The notes under the pieces are model-generated. The model did not search any database. It worked only from the letters and a program-made list of their open reading frames with translations, and was not told where the DNA came from. A stretch of 64,000 nt of DNA, from contig NZ_CP113529.1 of NCBI RefSeq assembly GCF_026723865.1, forward strand, positions 1,984,001-2,048,000, read 5' to 3'. Positions 37,613 through 47,477 of the stretch are shown one piece after another (positions within the stretch are counted from its first letter, which is position 1; the number at the start of each line of letters is the position of its first letter). The translations under genes were made by a program, and so were the position numbers. This DNA is from Mycobacterium sp. Aquia_216. GTDB lineage: Bacteria > Actinomycetota > Actinomycetes > Mycobacteriales > Mycobacteriaceae.

Positions 37613-39409
37613 TCAAGCCTGCTGGTCGGGTGCCCATCTTGGCGGGCGTACGTCCGGCCTGTGTGCCGAACGCGCCGCACCCACCGAACGCGCCGCGGCC
37701 AGTGTTGCAGCGCGCTCACCGTTGATCGCGGTTAGCGGCGGAGGCTGGCCTTTCCGCAGCGTCGCGATCAACTCCCGGTAAGGGCCGATGAGGTAGACGG
37801 TGTCGCCGGCTTTCAGCCGGGCGTCGCGGCGGGGGCGCAACCTGATTGGTCCCTCCGGCCGAGTGATCGCGATGACCCGAGTTTGCGTCGACAGTTCCAC
37901 CATTCGCAGTCCGTCCAGCTCGCTGCCCGCCGCCACGAGCATTCCGCCGACCATAAAGGAGCGTTGCCCGACCCAGAATGTACCGAGCACCTGCAGGCCC
38001 ATCGCCGCGCCGATGAACCAAGGGGCCGCCAGGTCGACGATCGAGCGCACGTTCTCGAAACCGAACCGCCGATTCACCGCAGTGCCCAGCGCCCGGCCTT
38101 GAACGCGCATCACGATCGGCACCTTGGTATCTGATCCCAAGATCTCCAGCAGGACGATCCCGGTCTCGATGTTCTCCATGTCGTCCTTTGTCACCACCGC
38201 CACTCCGCGGGCGCGATCGACACGCGCCGATTCCAGCGTCTGGCGCATCGCCGAATCCCCAAAGATCACCGGCACATCGAGTTCGGCCACGGTCGACAGG
38301 AAGCGGTTGTTCTCGTCCGGCTCGATGACGAGGACGTCGTATCCGGCAGCGGTCAGATCACTGACGACGCGCACGCCAATCGACCCCAGTCCGATCACGA
38401 CGATGTGATCGCGCATATGGCGTGCCCGACGGAGCCCGGCAGTTTGGACAAAGCGGCGCGACAGCAGCAAGTCCGCGAGGAATGCGACGGGGAGGGCGGT
38501 CACGATCACGCCGCCGAACATCACTCCGACGGCGAACATTCGCAGCACCGGGGATTGCTGGGCGAAGCTGAAATCGCCGAAGCCGACCGTCGTCAGGGTC
38601 TCTGAAGCGAAGTACAGGGCGTCGATCCACGACATCTTCGGGTGTTGGTAGCTGAACCGCACCACGGCAGTTGAGCCGAGCGTTACAAGCACCGCGAATG
38701 CCAACGAGGGGAAAAGCATCGGATTCACGTCGTCGCGCATGGCACGAACGGCATCGATGAAACGCCGGACCCTGGAGTGGCGAGAGCGCGTCGCAGTCGC
38801 GGGAGGCACCGTGATCCCGCGGGCTTGCAATTCATCTTTGACGCCGATCATCGAGGTCCAGTCGCCGGCGTAGACCTGCAGATCCCGTCCCGGACATGGG
38901 ACCACCTCGCCCGGCGTAGGTGAGTTCTTGCCGTGGACCACTGCCACCGGGGCCAGGTCGGCGTGGATCTCGCGCAGCGTTGCCTCGTACGGCGCCTCGG
39001 ATCCCCAGACGACGAATTCGATACCGGCCGTGTCGAACTGATGCGCGTTGCGCGACAGCACTGCCTCGACGAGGGATGGCGCCGCGAGCTCGGCGACGTC
39101 CAGGATCGCACCGGGGCCATTGACGACGGTCACCGCCTCGCGTAACACGTCGTTGGCCAGGCGCGCCACCACCCGGACGTTCTGGCTATATTCCCTTGCC
39201 AGTAAAGCAATTTCGAGATTCACGGCGTCATTGGGCCCAGCGCAGACGACGGCGCGCGCGCGATGTACCCCGGCGCCCAGGAGATCGGCGGCAGTGTTGA
39301 TCTTGATTATCCGTGCGCCCGCGCCCCGTAGTTCCTCGGCGATCGTCCTCGACAGCGGATCGTCGCCGCTGACGATGATTTCGCGATGGAATTGAAAGAC
39401 CTCACCCAT
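37613..39409 (-). CDS. Potassium channel with RCK/TrkA-N domains on both sides of the pore
   Basis: 598 residues. N-terminal Rossmann RCK-like domain (1-190), linker, membrane helix (about 232-252), pore loop with selectivity filter TVGFG (274-278), second helix (about 290-312), second RCK with GLGSIG (340-345) and a TrkA-C-like end region (DTVYLIG). Two-helix channels of this kind form tetramers gated by ligand binding to the RCK ring. An RCK placed before the pore as well as after it is uncommon. A single gene, 48 bases from the frameshifted gene. Confidence 0.87.
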   Translation of the reverse strand: MGEVFQFHREIIVSGDDPLSRTIAEELRGAGARIIKINTAADLLGAGVHRARAVVCAGPNDAVNLEIALLAREYSQNVRVVARLANDVLREAVTVVNGPGAILDVAELAAPSLVEAVLSRNAHQFDTAGIEFVVWGSEAPYEATLREIHADLAPVAVVHGKNSPTPGEVVPCPGRDLQVYAGDWTSMIGVKDELQARGITVPPATATRSRHSRVRRFIDAVRAMRDDVNPMLFPSLAFAVLVTLGSTAVVRFSYQHPKMSWIDALYFASETLTTVGFGDFSFAQQSPVLRMFAVGVMFGGVIVTALPVAFLADLLLSRRFVQTAGLRRARHMRDHIVVIGLGSIGVRVVSDLTAAGYDVLVIEPDENNRFLSTVAELDVPVIFGDSAMRQTLESARVDRARGVAVVTKDDMENIETGIVLLEILGSDTKVPIVMRVQGRALGTAVNRRFGFENVRSIVDLAAPWFIGAAMGLQVLGTFWVGQRSFMVGGMLVAAGSELDGLRMVELSTQTRVIAITRPEGPIRLRPRRDARLKAGDTVYLIGPYRELIATLRKGQPPPLTAINGERAATLAAARSVGAARSAHRPDVRPPRWAPDQQA

Positions 39410-39685
39410 CTCGCGCCGTCGTTTCGTTCGTTTGTCGACAGGTTCGGTCGCGACTGTTCTGCGCCATGAGCACTCCGACCTGTGCTGACACCAGCGTCCG
39501 CTGGCTCATATGACTATCGGCCACAATGCCGAAACGTGCCACTGGAACGAACCTGCCCCGGGAGGTCAACAGCGGTGTCCCGCAACTCTTTTTGAGGCGC
39601 AACAGGTTCGACTTGGGCTCGTCACGCAGCCGAAATACTTGAGGCGTAGAAAGCGCTGTCGCGCCACCAAGCAAAGGAGCACTCA

Positions 39686-41122
39686 TTGTTCGAAAAGACG
39701 CCCGACGACATCTTCAAGCTCGCCAACGATGAGCACGTTGAGTATGTCGATGTCCGCTTCTGTGACCTGCCGGGCACCATGCAGCACTTCACAATTCCGA
39801 TCTACGCCTTTGACGAGACCGTATTCGAGGAGGGATTGGCGTTCGACGGCTCCTCGATTCGCGGGTTCCAATCGATTCACGAGTCCGACATGATGCTGCT
39901 TCCCGATCCGGAAACCGCGACCATCGACCCGTTCCGTGCCCGCAAGACGCTCAACGTGAACTTCTTCGTGCACGATCCATTCACTTTCGAGGTGTACTCG
40001 CGCGACCCACGCAATGTCGCCCGCAAGGCGGAGAACTACTTGATCAGCTCCGGCATCGCCGACACCGCGTACTTCGGCCCGGAGGCCGAGTTCTACATCT
40101 TCGACTCGGTGAGCTTCGACTCGCGCACCAACGGCTCGTTCTACAAGGTGGACGCGACATCCGGGTGGTGGAACACCGGAGAAGCGAACGAATCGGACGG
40201 CAGCCCGAACCTTGGTTACAAGGTCCGCCCCAAGGGCGGCTACTTCCCGGTGGCCCCCACCGACCACTACGTCGACCTACGCGATGAGATTCTCACCCAT
40301 CTGACCAACGCCGGCTTTCTACTGGAAAAGGGGCACCACGAGGTGGGCAGCGGTGGGCAGGCCGAGATCAACTACAAATTCAATACGTTGCTGCACGCAG
40401 CAGACGACCATCAGATGTTCAAATACATCGTCAAGCAAACCGCTTGGCAAGCAGGTAAATCCGTGACGTTCATGCCCAAGCCGCTGTTCGGCGATAACGG
40501 TTCCGGCATGCACTGCCACCAGTCGTTGTGGAAGGACGGCAGTCCGTTGATGTACGACGAGACGGGCTACGCCGGCCTGTCGGACACGGCGCGGCACTAC
40601 ATCGGCGGCCTGCTCTACCACGCGCCGTCGCTGCTGGCCTTCACCAATCCCACCGTCAACTCCTACAAGCGGCTGGTTCCCGGCTATGAGGCCCCGATCA
40701 ATTTGGTTTACAGCCAGCGCAATCGCTCGGCATGCGTGCGGATCCCGATCACTGGGACCAACCCGAAGACCAAGCGGCTGGAGTTCCGCTGCCCCGACTC
40801 GTCAGGGAACCCATACCTTTCGTTCGCGGCCCAGTTGATGGCCGGGCTGGACGGGATCAAGCACAAGATCGAGCCGCCACCCCCAGTCGACAAGGACCTC
40901 TACGAGCTGCCGCCGGAAGAGGCCGCGGAGATCCCACAGGCTCCCACCCAGTTGGCGGCGGTGATAGACCGGTTGGAAGAAGACAGTGAATACCTTACTG
41001 AAGGAAGCGTTTTCACCCCCGACCTAATCCAGACGTGGATCAACTACAAGCGCGATTACGAGCTTGCGCCGTTCAACTTGCGACCGACCCCGTACGAGTT
41101 CGAGCTCTACTACGACGTATAA
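39686..41122 (+). CDS. glnA: Type I glutamine synthetase (GlnA1-like paralogue)
   Basis: 478 residues, the same length as M. tuberculosis GlnA1 and very similar in motif order, but with many substitutions. The start is TTG with AAAGGAG nine bases upstream. Active-site motifs: [26 protein letters not shown], and the adenylylation site Tyr406 in DLYELPP. It converts glutamate and ammonia to glutamine with ATP. No glnE, lipB or lipA neighbour is present, unlike the main glnA1 locus, so this may be an extra copy. I see no clear GlnR box upstream. Confidence 0.92.
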   Translation: MFEKTPDDIFKLANDEHVEYVDVRFCDLPGTMQHFTIPIYAFDETVFEEGLAFDGSSIRGFQSIHESDMMLLPDPETATIDPFRARKTLNVNFFVHDPFTFEVYSRDPRNVARKAENYLISSGIADTAYFGPEAEFYIFDSVSFDSRTNGSFYKVDATSGWWNTGEANESDGSPNLGYKVRPKGGYFPVAPTDHYVDLRDEILTHLTNAGFLLEKGHHEVGSGGQAEINYKFNTLLHAADDHQMFKYIVKQTAWQAGKSVTFMPKPLFGDNGSGMHCHQSLWKDGSPLMYDETGYAGLSDTARHYIGGLLYHAPSLLAFTNPTVNSYKRLVPGYEAPINLVYSQRNRSACVRIPITGTNPKTKRLEFRCPDSSGNPYLSFAAQLMAGLDGIKHKIEPPPPVDKDLYELPPEEAAEIPQAPTQLAAVIDRLEEDSEYLTEGSVFTPDLIQTWINYKRDYELAPFNLRPTPYEFELYYDV

Positions 41123-41469
41123 AGCACTCAATTAGCCGGCTCGGGGGTTGTCCAGGGCTACAGTGCGTCGATGATCGGAGGTAAAGAGGTCCGGGGCCCA
41201 CTGCCGAGCCGCGACTGGCGTCGACGATGGGTGTCAACCGCTTGGTGAACCGCGGCTTGAGCGGGTGAGGCTGGTCATGGCTGGACTCCTTTTAAATCGT
41301 CCCGATTTGTCTGCACATTGCTACCTGGGTGGCCTTGCGATTGCGATGAGTACCTAGGTCGGCCGCGACTACCGATCCCAAAAACCGGCGGCGCCCCCGG
41401 GCCGGCAGCCTCACCGCCGTTCGATACGGTCGGCAGGACAGCGGCGCCCGCTTGTAGGAGGATGAAGCG
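41123..41469. other. Intergenic region between glnA and a DUF732 gene
   Basis: 347 bases without a supportable gene. No strong hairpin or promoter pair was noticed; AGGAGG is present just before the DUF732 start. Confidence 0.4.
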
Positions 41470-41802
41470 ATGCGAGGGGTTATCGTGCTTGCGAGTTTTA
41501 TTGCCGTCATCGCCGTTGCTGCACCGGCACATGCCGATCCGGGTTCGGATGCGAACTTTCTGTCAGCGCTGAAGAACGCCGGCATCACCTATCAGACGCC
41601 GGGCGTAGCCATCGGCGTTGGCAAGAGCGAATGCAAACTGATGGATGAGGGCATGCCCGAGGCCGAGGTCATCAAGGACCTGGAGGAGAGCAATCCGGCC
41701 TTCAAGGGGGATAGCCCAGTGCAGTTCACCACGATCGCGGTGAACGCCTACTGCCCCCAACACGCAGGGGAACTGACTACCCAGCCGTCGTCGTCATCGT
41801 AG
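41470..41802 (+). CDS. Secreted DUF732 protein
   Basis: 110 residues with a Sec signal peptide ending AHA-DP (about residue 22). The mature part has the DUF732 pattern: DANFLSALKNAGITY, a Cys in KSECKLMDEG and a Cys in NAYCPQ, which probably form a disulfide. This family of small mycobacterial secreted proteins has no known function. AGGAGG lies 8 bases before the ATG. Confidence 0.87.
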   Translation: MRGVIVLASFIAVIAVAAPAHADPGSDANFLSALKNAGITYQTPGVAIGVGKSECKLMDEGMPEAEVIKDLEESNPAFKGDSPVQFTTIAVNAYCPQHAGELTTQPSSSS

Positions 41803-41828
41803 ATCTGTCCGGCATTCCGTGGCCGGCG

Positions 41829-43115
41829 CTACCTGACGGACTCCGCTTCTCCGGTCGGCCGCGTTCGCAATTCGGCCGGTAGACGCTTGAACCCGTGCAA
41901 GGTGACCACCTCGAGTGGTTGAGGTTGCTCGCGCAGGGTCAGAGTCGGGAATCGCTCGAACAACGTGCGCAGGGCGATAACGCCCTCGATGCGGGCCAAG
42001 GCCGCCCCTAGGCAGCCATGTATGCCTGAACCGAACGCCAGGTGGTCTCGCGCATTGGGCCTGGTGATGTCAAACCGGCCGGCATCGGTGAATACGCCCG
42101 GATCGCGGTTGGCGCCGTTCATCAACAGCACAAACATCGCACCGGCGGGGATGCGCTCCCCGGCTATTTCGGCGTCGCGGCGTGCGGTGCGCACCAGCAT
42201 CTGCACCGGGCTTTCGAATCGCAGAATCTCCTCGACCGCCGCCGGCCACAAACCCGGATCATCGCGTAACAGGGCCAGCTGCTGGGGATGCTCAAGCAGC
42301 AGGACGATTCCGTTGCCGATCAGGTTCACCGTGGTCTCGAACCCGGCGCCGACCAGAAGTGCGGCGTTCGCCGCGAATTCGCGATGGGTCAGCTCGTCGC
42401 CGGCGGCCACGCGGCCGAACGGGTCGTCCCCGGACTCACCGTTGCGCGCGCGTTCGATGAATTGGGCGGCGTAGCGGTCGACTTCCCGCAGTTGCTCGAC
42501 CGCATGGCGAAACGTCTTCCAGCCAGTACCGAAATCCAGCAACGGGGCCAAGCTGTAGCCCCATTCGCGCACCTGCGGGCGTGCATCGGTGGGCAACCCA
42601 AGGATCTCGGCGATCACAGCCACCGGCAGCTCTGTAGCGAAGTCGGTGACCAGGTCGGGCCGCGGGTTGCGCTCTAAAGCATCGAGCAGTTCCGTCGTGA
42701 TCTCTGCGACTCGAGCGTTGAGCCTCTCGATGGCCCGTGGTGTGAAGCTCTGCGCGAATAGGCGCCGATAACGGGTGTGATCGGGAGGATTTGACATCAC
42801 CATCGCCGGACGCTCCACCGGATTGGGCAGTCCCGGATCTGTCCGCTCCAGCAAAGCCGGAAATGGCTGCGGGAGAGGGGCATTCACTAGGTTGGTGACT
42901 CCGAATCGGTCGTCGCGCAACACCATCCGGCAGATTTCGTGGTCGGCGCTCACCCACACGAACGGCCTTCGCACCAGCCGGCCTTGTCGCCTGATCTCTT
43001 CGATCAGGCCATACATCTCATCTCCACGGGCACGGCCCAGCAGTATCCGGGCCAAGGGTTGCCCGCGGCGAGCTTGCACCGCCAAGAAGGCGCGCGGCGC
43101 ACCGTACCTCGCCAT
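41829..43115 (-). CDS. Cytochrome P450
   Basis: 428 residues. The I-helix oxygen-activating motif is GAGFETTVN, the K-helix EEILRFESP gives ExxR, and the heme loop FGSGIHGCLG has the thiolate Cys. It is a soluble bacterial class I P450 needing ferredoxin and reductase; neither is adjacent. Substrate unknown. Confidence 0.92.
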   Translation of the reverse strand: MARYGAPRAFLAVQARRGQPLARILLGRARGDEMYGLIEEIRRQGRLVRRPFVWVSADHEICRMVLRDDRFGVTNLVNAPLPQPFPALLERTDPGLPNPVERPAMVMSNPPDHTRYRRLFAQSFTPRAIERLNARVAEITTELLDALERNPRPDLVTDFATELPVAVIAEILGLPTDARPQVREWGYSLAPLLDFGTGWKTFRHAVEQLREVDRYAAQFIERARNGESGDDPFGRVAAGDELTHREFAANAALLVGAGFETTVNLIGNGIVLLLEHPQQLALLRDDPGLWPAAVEEILRFESPVQMLVRTARRDAEIAGERIPAGAMFVLLMNGANRDPGVFTDAGRFDITRPNARDHLAFGSGIHGCLGAALARIEGVIALRTLFERFPTLTLREQPQPLEVVTLHGFKRLPAELRTRPTGEAESVR

Positions 43116-43376
43116 CCAGCGAAACCAGATGCTCGTCCGGATGGCGGTCCTCCTTCGGCGTCGCCCATGTCCGGTGGTCAGACTCGTGGCCGGAACATAT
43201 CACCGGAGCTCGTTGTGCGCCGCCCCGAGCCGGCGGTCGCGGCGATCACCGCGGCCGCGTTTGCTGGCCCAATCGTTTGCGATAAACGATTCGCAGGCGC
43301 GACATCCGGCGCAGTCACACTCGCCACATCAGCATCGCGAAACGTGGGGCCACTTCGTTGGGAAATACGATAGCGC

Positions 43377-43390
43377 ATGCGATATCGCAT
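43377..43390. promoter_or_regulatory. 14-bp perfect palindrome, possible operator
   Basis: ATGCGATATCGCAT reads identically on both strands, in the gap upstream of the P450 start. Related GCGATA and GCGAAA elements occur nearby (43270-43375). A TetR-like or other dimeric regulator could bind; no regulator gene is adjacent. Confidence 0.3.
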
Positions 43391-43427
43391 TTCAGAAGCG
43401 TTCTAGTCCAACCCTTTTGGTGCTCAC

Positions 43428-43550
43428 GTGGCCGGTGTTACCAACCGCGATGAGCTCAACGCCGGGGTCTCCGCGGCGATCGGAGTGGGTGTCGGATTCG
43501 CCGGCGTCGCGGTTATCCAACTGCTGGCGCTGGCGCAACGACCTCGCTAG
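43428..43550 (+). CDS. Possible 40-residue single-pass membrane peptide
   Basis: GTG start, TAG stop. The translation is MAGVTNRDELNAGVSAAIGV followed by a hydrophobic run VGFAGVAVIQLLALAQRPR. Composition is membrane-like, but there is no ribosome site and no family recognised. It overlaps the 3' end of the opposite DUF732 gene by 4 bases. Weak. Confidence 0.28.
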   Translation: MAGVTNRDELNAGVSAAIGVGVGFAGVAVIQLLALAQRPR

Positions 43551-44188
43551 GGACCGTTTCCCACCAGGTTGCTGTTCTGCGGGCAATAGGTGCGAACGGA
43601 GATGGTTACGTACGCATCGGCATCGTTGCTGAGCGCCGGATTGCTCGCCCGGAATTCCACGATGATCTGCTGCACCGTCATGCCCAGGCGGATGTTCTCG
43701 CACACCATCTTGCCGTTGTAGATGGCGGCGTCGGGATTGGCGAAGGAGATTCCCCGGTCGTTGAGGGCCTGAACGTACCTATTGTCCTGGTCTGGTGTCG
43801 ACACAATCGAGGATGGGGCAGCTGCTGAAGCCGTCCCCGATGCGGCGGGAGGCGGGCCGGATTTAGAGGTCGGGGTTGCGGTGGGTGCGGGCGCTGGTGC
43901 TTTGGGAGGCGTGCTCAAGAGGGAACGGCCAAGGACAATCGCACCGGCAATCGCGAGCCCGGCCGCGAGCAGGACAGCAGCGGTGCGCCAGGTGGCACGC
44001 CATGATTGGCGCTGGTTCGCCGCGTTGCTTGGGGTGTCGACGTCGTCGTCGCGCGACCATGCGAGACCCGCCGAGTTCGTCGCAGTGGCCGCCTCTGCTG
44101 CGGCGGAAGTGGGCGCTGCGACGGTCTCGCTGCCGTTGAGCCCGACAGTCTTGTCGGTAGCTGGTACCGGCTCGGACATGACGGCCAT
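43547..44188 (-). CDS. Membrane-anchored DUF732 protein
   Basis: 213 residues. An Ala/Thr-rich cytosolic N-terminus (1-68) is followed by one membrane helix (about 69-90, AVLLAAGLAIAGAIVLG), a Pro/Ala/Thr/Ser-rich linker (95-130), then a DUF732 domain: NRYVQALNDRGISFANPDAA, Cys in KMVCENIRLGMT, Cys in RTYCPQN. It lies 30 bases downstream of the mmpL gene on the same strand, so the two are likely co-transcribed and it may be an envelope partner. Confidence 0.82.
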   Translation of the reverse strand: MAVMSEPVPATDKTVGLNGSETVAAPTSAAAEAATATNSAGLAWSRDDDVDTPSNAANQRQSWRATWRTAAVLLAAGLAIAGAIVLGRSLLSTPPKAPAPAPTATPTSKSGPPPAASGTASAAAPSSIVSTPDQDNRYVQALNDRGISFANPDAAIYNGKMVCENIRLGMTVQQIIVEFRASNPALSNDADAYVTISVRTYCPQNSNLVGNGP

Positions 44189-44218
44189 GGTAGCGGCCGC
44201 AAACGACGAGTCGGGGCG

Positions 44219-47104
44219 TTAGTCGGCCGCCCGAGTGCCAAGCAGAGCGCGGACCATCGGGCGGGACCCCTCGGAACGAAGCAGGAAACTGGCCGGCCGC
44301 CGTCGCACGCGCAGCGGCCACCAGAACCAGCGCCCGAGCAGTGCGGCGATCGACGGCGTCATGAACGCGCGGACGATCAAGGTGTCGAACAGCAGGCCCA
44401 GACCGATTGTCGTTCCTATTTGGCCGATCACCCGCAGGTCACTGACCACCATCGAGGCCATGGTCATTGCGAATACCAAGCCCGCGGCCGTGACGACCTT
44501 GCCGGTACCGCCCATCGCCCGAATAATCCCCGTATTTATGCCGGCGCCGAGTTCTTCTTTCATCCGGGAAACGAGCAGCAGGTTGTAGTCGGATCCCACT
44601 GCCAACAGAATGATGACCGACATCGGCAACACGAGCCATTCCAGCCCTAGCCCGATAATGTGCTGCCAGAGCAGCACGGACAGTCCGATAGATGCTCCCA
44701 GCGAAATCACTACCGTGCCCACGATCACCATCGCCGCCACGAAACTGCGTGTGATCATCAGCATGATCGCGAAAATGAGGCAGAGGGCAGCAAGTCCCGC
44801 GATCATCAGATCGTATCGGGAGCCATCGTGCAGGTCTTTATACGTCGCCGAGACGCCGCCGACATAAACGTTGGTGTTCTCCAGGGGGGTGGACTTGAGT
44901 GATTCCTCGGCCGCGTTTTTAATCTGCTCGACCCGCGCGATGCCTTCGGGAGTGGCGGGATCGCCCCTATCCGAAATGGTCATCCGCGCCGCTTTGCCAT
45001 CCGGCGACAAGAACAGGCCCATAACCCGCTGGAAGGTCGGGTTCTGGAAAACCTCCGGCGGCAGGTAGAAAGAGTCGTCATTCTTCGCGGCGTCGAAAGC
45101 TTCGCCCATCTCCGTCGAGATATTACCCTGCGAGTCAGCCTGGCCAATGATTCCACTCATGGTGGAATGCATGGTGAGCATCATGGTCCGCATGCTCTTC
45201 ATGGTGTCGATCTGAATCGGAAGCTCGGCGGCCAGCTTCGGCATCAACACGTCGATTTTGTCGATGTTCACGACCAGTTCGGCCAGCTTGTCGTCGAGCT
45301 CGTCGATACCGTCGAACGAATCGAACAGCGACCTGATCGCGAAGCAGACGGGAATGTCGTAACAGTGCTTCTCCCAGTAGAAGTAACTGCGGAGCGGCCG
45401 CAAGAAATCCTCGAAGTTCGAAATTTGATCTCGGATATCGGTCGTGATTGCCTGAACGTCATGCGTGTTACGGGCCAGGTCATGAGTCAGCGCGTTGAGC
45501 TGCAATATCAGGTGATAAAGAGTTGTCGTAATTTGGATCGTCTTGGCTAGCTCATCGGCCTGGACGAGCATGTCGTTCATACGCGCTTTCTGGTATTCCA
45601 TGTTTATCAGCTGGCTCGCGTTCATCACGCCGAACCTGAATGGAATCGTCGTGTGCGCCATCGCGGTCCCCGAGGGTCGGGTCACTGATTGCACACGGGA
45701 CACGCCGGGAACCGCGAGGACGCCCTTGGCCAGTCGCTCCAAGATCAGAAAATCAGACGGATTGCGCATATCGTGATCGGCTTCGACCAATACGAACTCG
45801 GGCAACATCCGGCCCAGCGGGAAGTGTCGATTTGCCGCCGCATATCCCTGATTAGTCGGCAGGTCGTCGGGGAGATACACCCGGTCGTGGTAGTTGGTCG
45901 TGTATCCCGGCAGTGCCAGCAGGCCGACAAGAGTGACCGCGCACGCTGCGGCAAAAATGGGCCCCGGCCAACGGACAACCGCCGTGCCGATCCGACGCCA
46001 GCGCCGCACGGTGAGCCTTCGCTTGGGCTCCAACAGCCCGAATCTGCCGCCGATGGCAAGGACGGCGGGGACCAGCGTGAGCGCAATCGCCACCGCAACA
46101 AGCATGCCCACCGCGCAGGGGACTCCGATGGTCTGGAAATAGGGCATCCGGGTGAAGCTGAGGCAGAAGACCGACCCGGCGATCGTCAAGCCGGACGCCA
46201 AGACCACCTTGGCGACCCCTCGGTAGGTGGTGTAGAAGGCCGTTTCCACATCTTCGCCGGCCTGTCGTGCCTCTTGATAGCGGCCGACGAAAAATATCCC
46301 GTAGTCGGTTCCCGCCGCGATCCCGAGAGTGATCAGCAGATTCACGGCGAAAGTCGACAGACTTATTGCGCCGTTGTTCCCAAGGAAAGCGACGATCTGG
46401 CGCGCCACCTGCAGTTCGATTCCGACCATCAGCAGCAGAAGAATGACCGTGGCAATGGATCGGTAGACGAGCAGCAGCATGATGAAGATCACCGCGAGGC
46501 TGACCAGCGTGACCTTGAGGATTGTCTTCTGACCGCTGTGATTCAGGTCCGAGATGAGCGGTGCGGGGCCGGTGACATAGACGTTGAGCCCTGCCGGCGC
46601 GGGCGTCCGCTCCACGATGTCGCGGACCGCGTCGGCTGATTCGTTCGCCCGACTCGTGCCTTGGTTGCCGGCGAGCTTCAACTGGACGTATGCGGCTTTA
46701 CCGTCCTCGCTCTGTGCGCCGCTCGCGGTGACCGGGTTTCCCCATAAATCCTGGATGTGCTGGATATGTTCCGGATCACTTTCCAATTGACGGAGCAATT
46801 GGTTGTAGTAGTGGTGTGCATCGTCGCGAAGTGGCTGCTGGCTCTCCAAGACGATCATCGCCAAGGCGTCGGAACTGGATTCCTTAAAGTCTTGTCCCAA
46901 ACGCTGCATGGCGTGGATCGACGGCGCATCTCTTGGACTCAGCGATACCGACCGCTCGTGCTCCACTTTCTCCAGCGAGGGGACGGCCATCGTCACGATG
47001 ACGGTGAGGGCCAGCCACGCCAGGATGATGGGCACGGACAACCGATGGATTGTCCGCGCGACGAAGGGCGTGCGACGTTCGCCGTCTACCCGTTGATCGC
47101 TCAC
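44219..47104 (-). CDS. MmpL-family RND lipid transporter
   Basis: 961 residues, GTG start. Twelve predicted membrane helices: one at the N-terminus (about 24-45), a group of five around 195-400, a large periplasmic domain with a predicted coiled coil (about 480-640), and a final group from about 755 on. The GTDYG motif in helix 4 and GSDYN in helix 10 are the proton-relay signatures. Size and order match the MmpL4/MmpL5 group; no MmpS accessory gene is adjacent. It probably exports a lipid or siderophore. It is divergent from the reductase-sulfotransferase gene. Confidence 0.92.
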   Translation of the reverse strand: MSDQRVDGERRTPFVARTIHRLSVPIILAWLALTVIVTMAVPSLEKVEHERSVSLSPRDAPSIHAMQRLGQDFKESSSDALAMIVLESQQPLRDDAHHYYNQLLRQLESDPEHIQHIQDLWGNPVTASGAQSEDGKAAYVQLKLAGNQGTSRANESADAVRDIVERTPAPAGLNVYVTGPAPLISDLNHSGQKTILKVTLVSLAVIFIMLLLVYRSIATVILLLLMVGIELQVARQIVAFLGNNGAISLSTFAVNLLITLGIAAGTDYGIFFVGRYQEARQAGEDVETAFYTTYRGVAKVVLASGLTIAGSVFCLSFTRMPYFQTIGVPCAVGMLVAVAIALTLVPAVLAIGGRFGLLEPKRRLTVRRWRRIGTAVVRWPGPIFAAACAVTLVGLLALPGYTTNYHDRVYLPDDLPTNQGYAAANRHFPLGRMLPEFVLVEADHDMRNPSDFLILERLAKGVLAVPGVSRVQSVTRPSGTAMAHTTIPFRFGVMNASQLINMEYQKARMNDMLVQADELAKTIQITTTLYHLILQLNALTHDLARNTHDVQAITTDIRDQISNFEDFLRPLRSYFYWEKHCYDIPVCFAIRSLFDSFDGIDELDDKLAELVVNIDKIDVLMPKLAAELPIQIDTMKSMRTMMLTMHSTMSGIIGQADSQGNISTEMGEAFDAAKNDDSFYLPPEVFQNPTFQRVMGLFLSPDGKAARMTISDRGDPATPEGIARVEQIKNAAEESLKSTPLENTNVYVGGVSATYKDLHDGSRYDLMIAGLAALCLIFAIMLMITRSFVAAMVIVGTVVISLGASIGLSVLLWQHIIGLGLEWLVLPMSVIILLAVGSDYNLLLVSRMKEELGAGINTGIIRAMGGTGKVVTAAGLVFAMTMASMVVSDLRVIGQIGTTIGLGLLFDTLIVRAFMTPSIAALLGRWFWWPLRVRRRPASFLLRSEGSRPMVRALLGTRAAD

Positions 47105-47477
47105 GCGGTCCTCAGCCAGCAGAACTTGTCGGCGTTCACGTCAGCCGTGATCCCCTGTGACCACGCCTTCCACCCCGGTGCGCCAGCAGCCGCTGTCACT
47201 ATCGCTCGTCTCCTCCGGTGATGCAGTCAGCCCGCCGCGAGAGCAGGTGAATCCAGGCAACGTTTCCAAAGTCTCTCATTGATGAATCGGCGACGACACG
47301 AAACTTATTACAGCCGACGGTAACGTACGGCGCTCGCTAGCGATCGCCAAGGCGATGACCTGCGGTAACGGGTTGAAGTTTGGGTGTCAGATGGCGGTGC
47401 CGGTGATGGGCAAGTAAGTTCGCGTGGGGGTTATCAGGGGCTGTTTCGGCGTGGGATTCGCGCGAGGACGGGTGTCA
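47105..47477. other. Divergent intergenic region between mmpL and the reductase-sulfotransferase
   Basis: About 370 bases that should hold promoters for both genes. No clear sigma-factor boxes or large inverted repeat were noticed. Confidence 0.4.
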
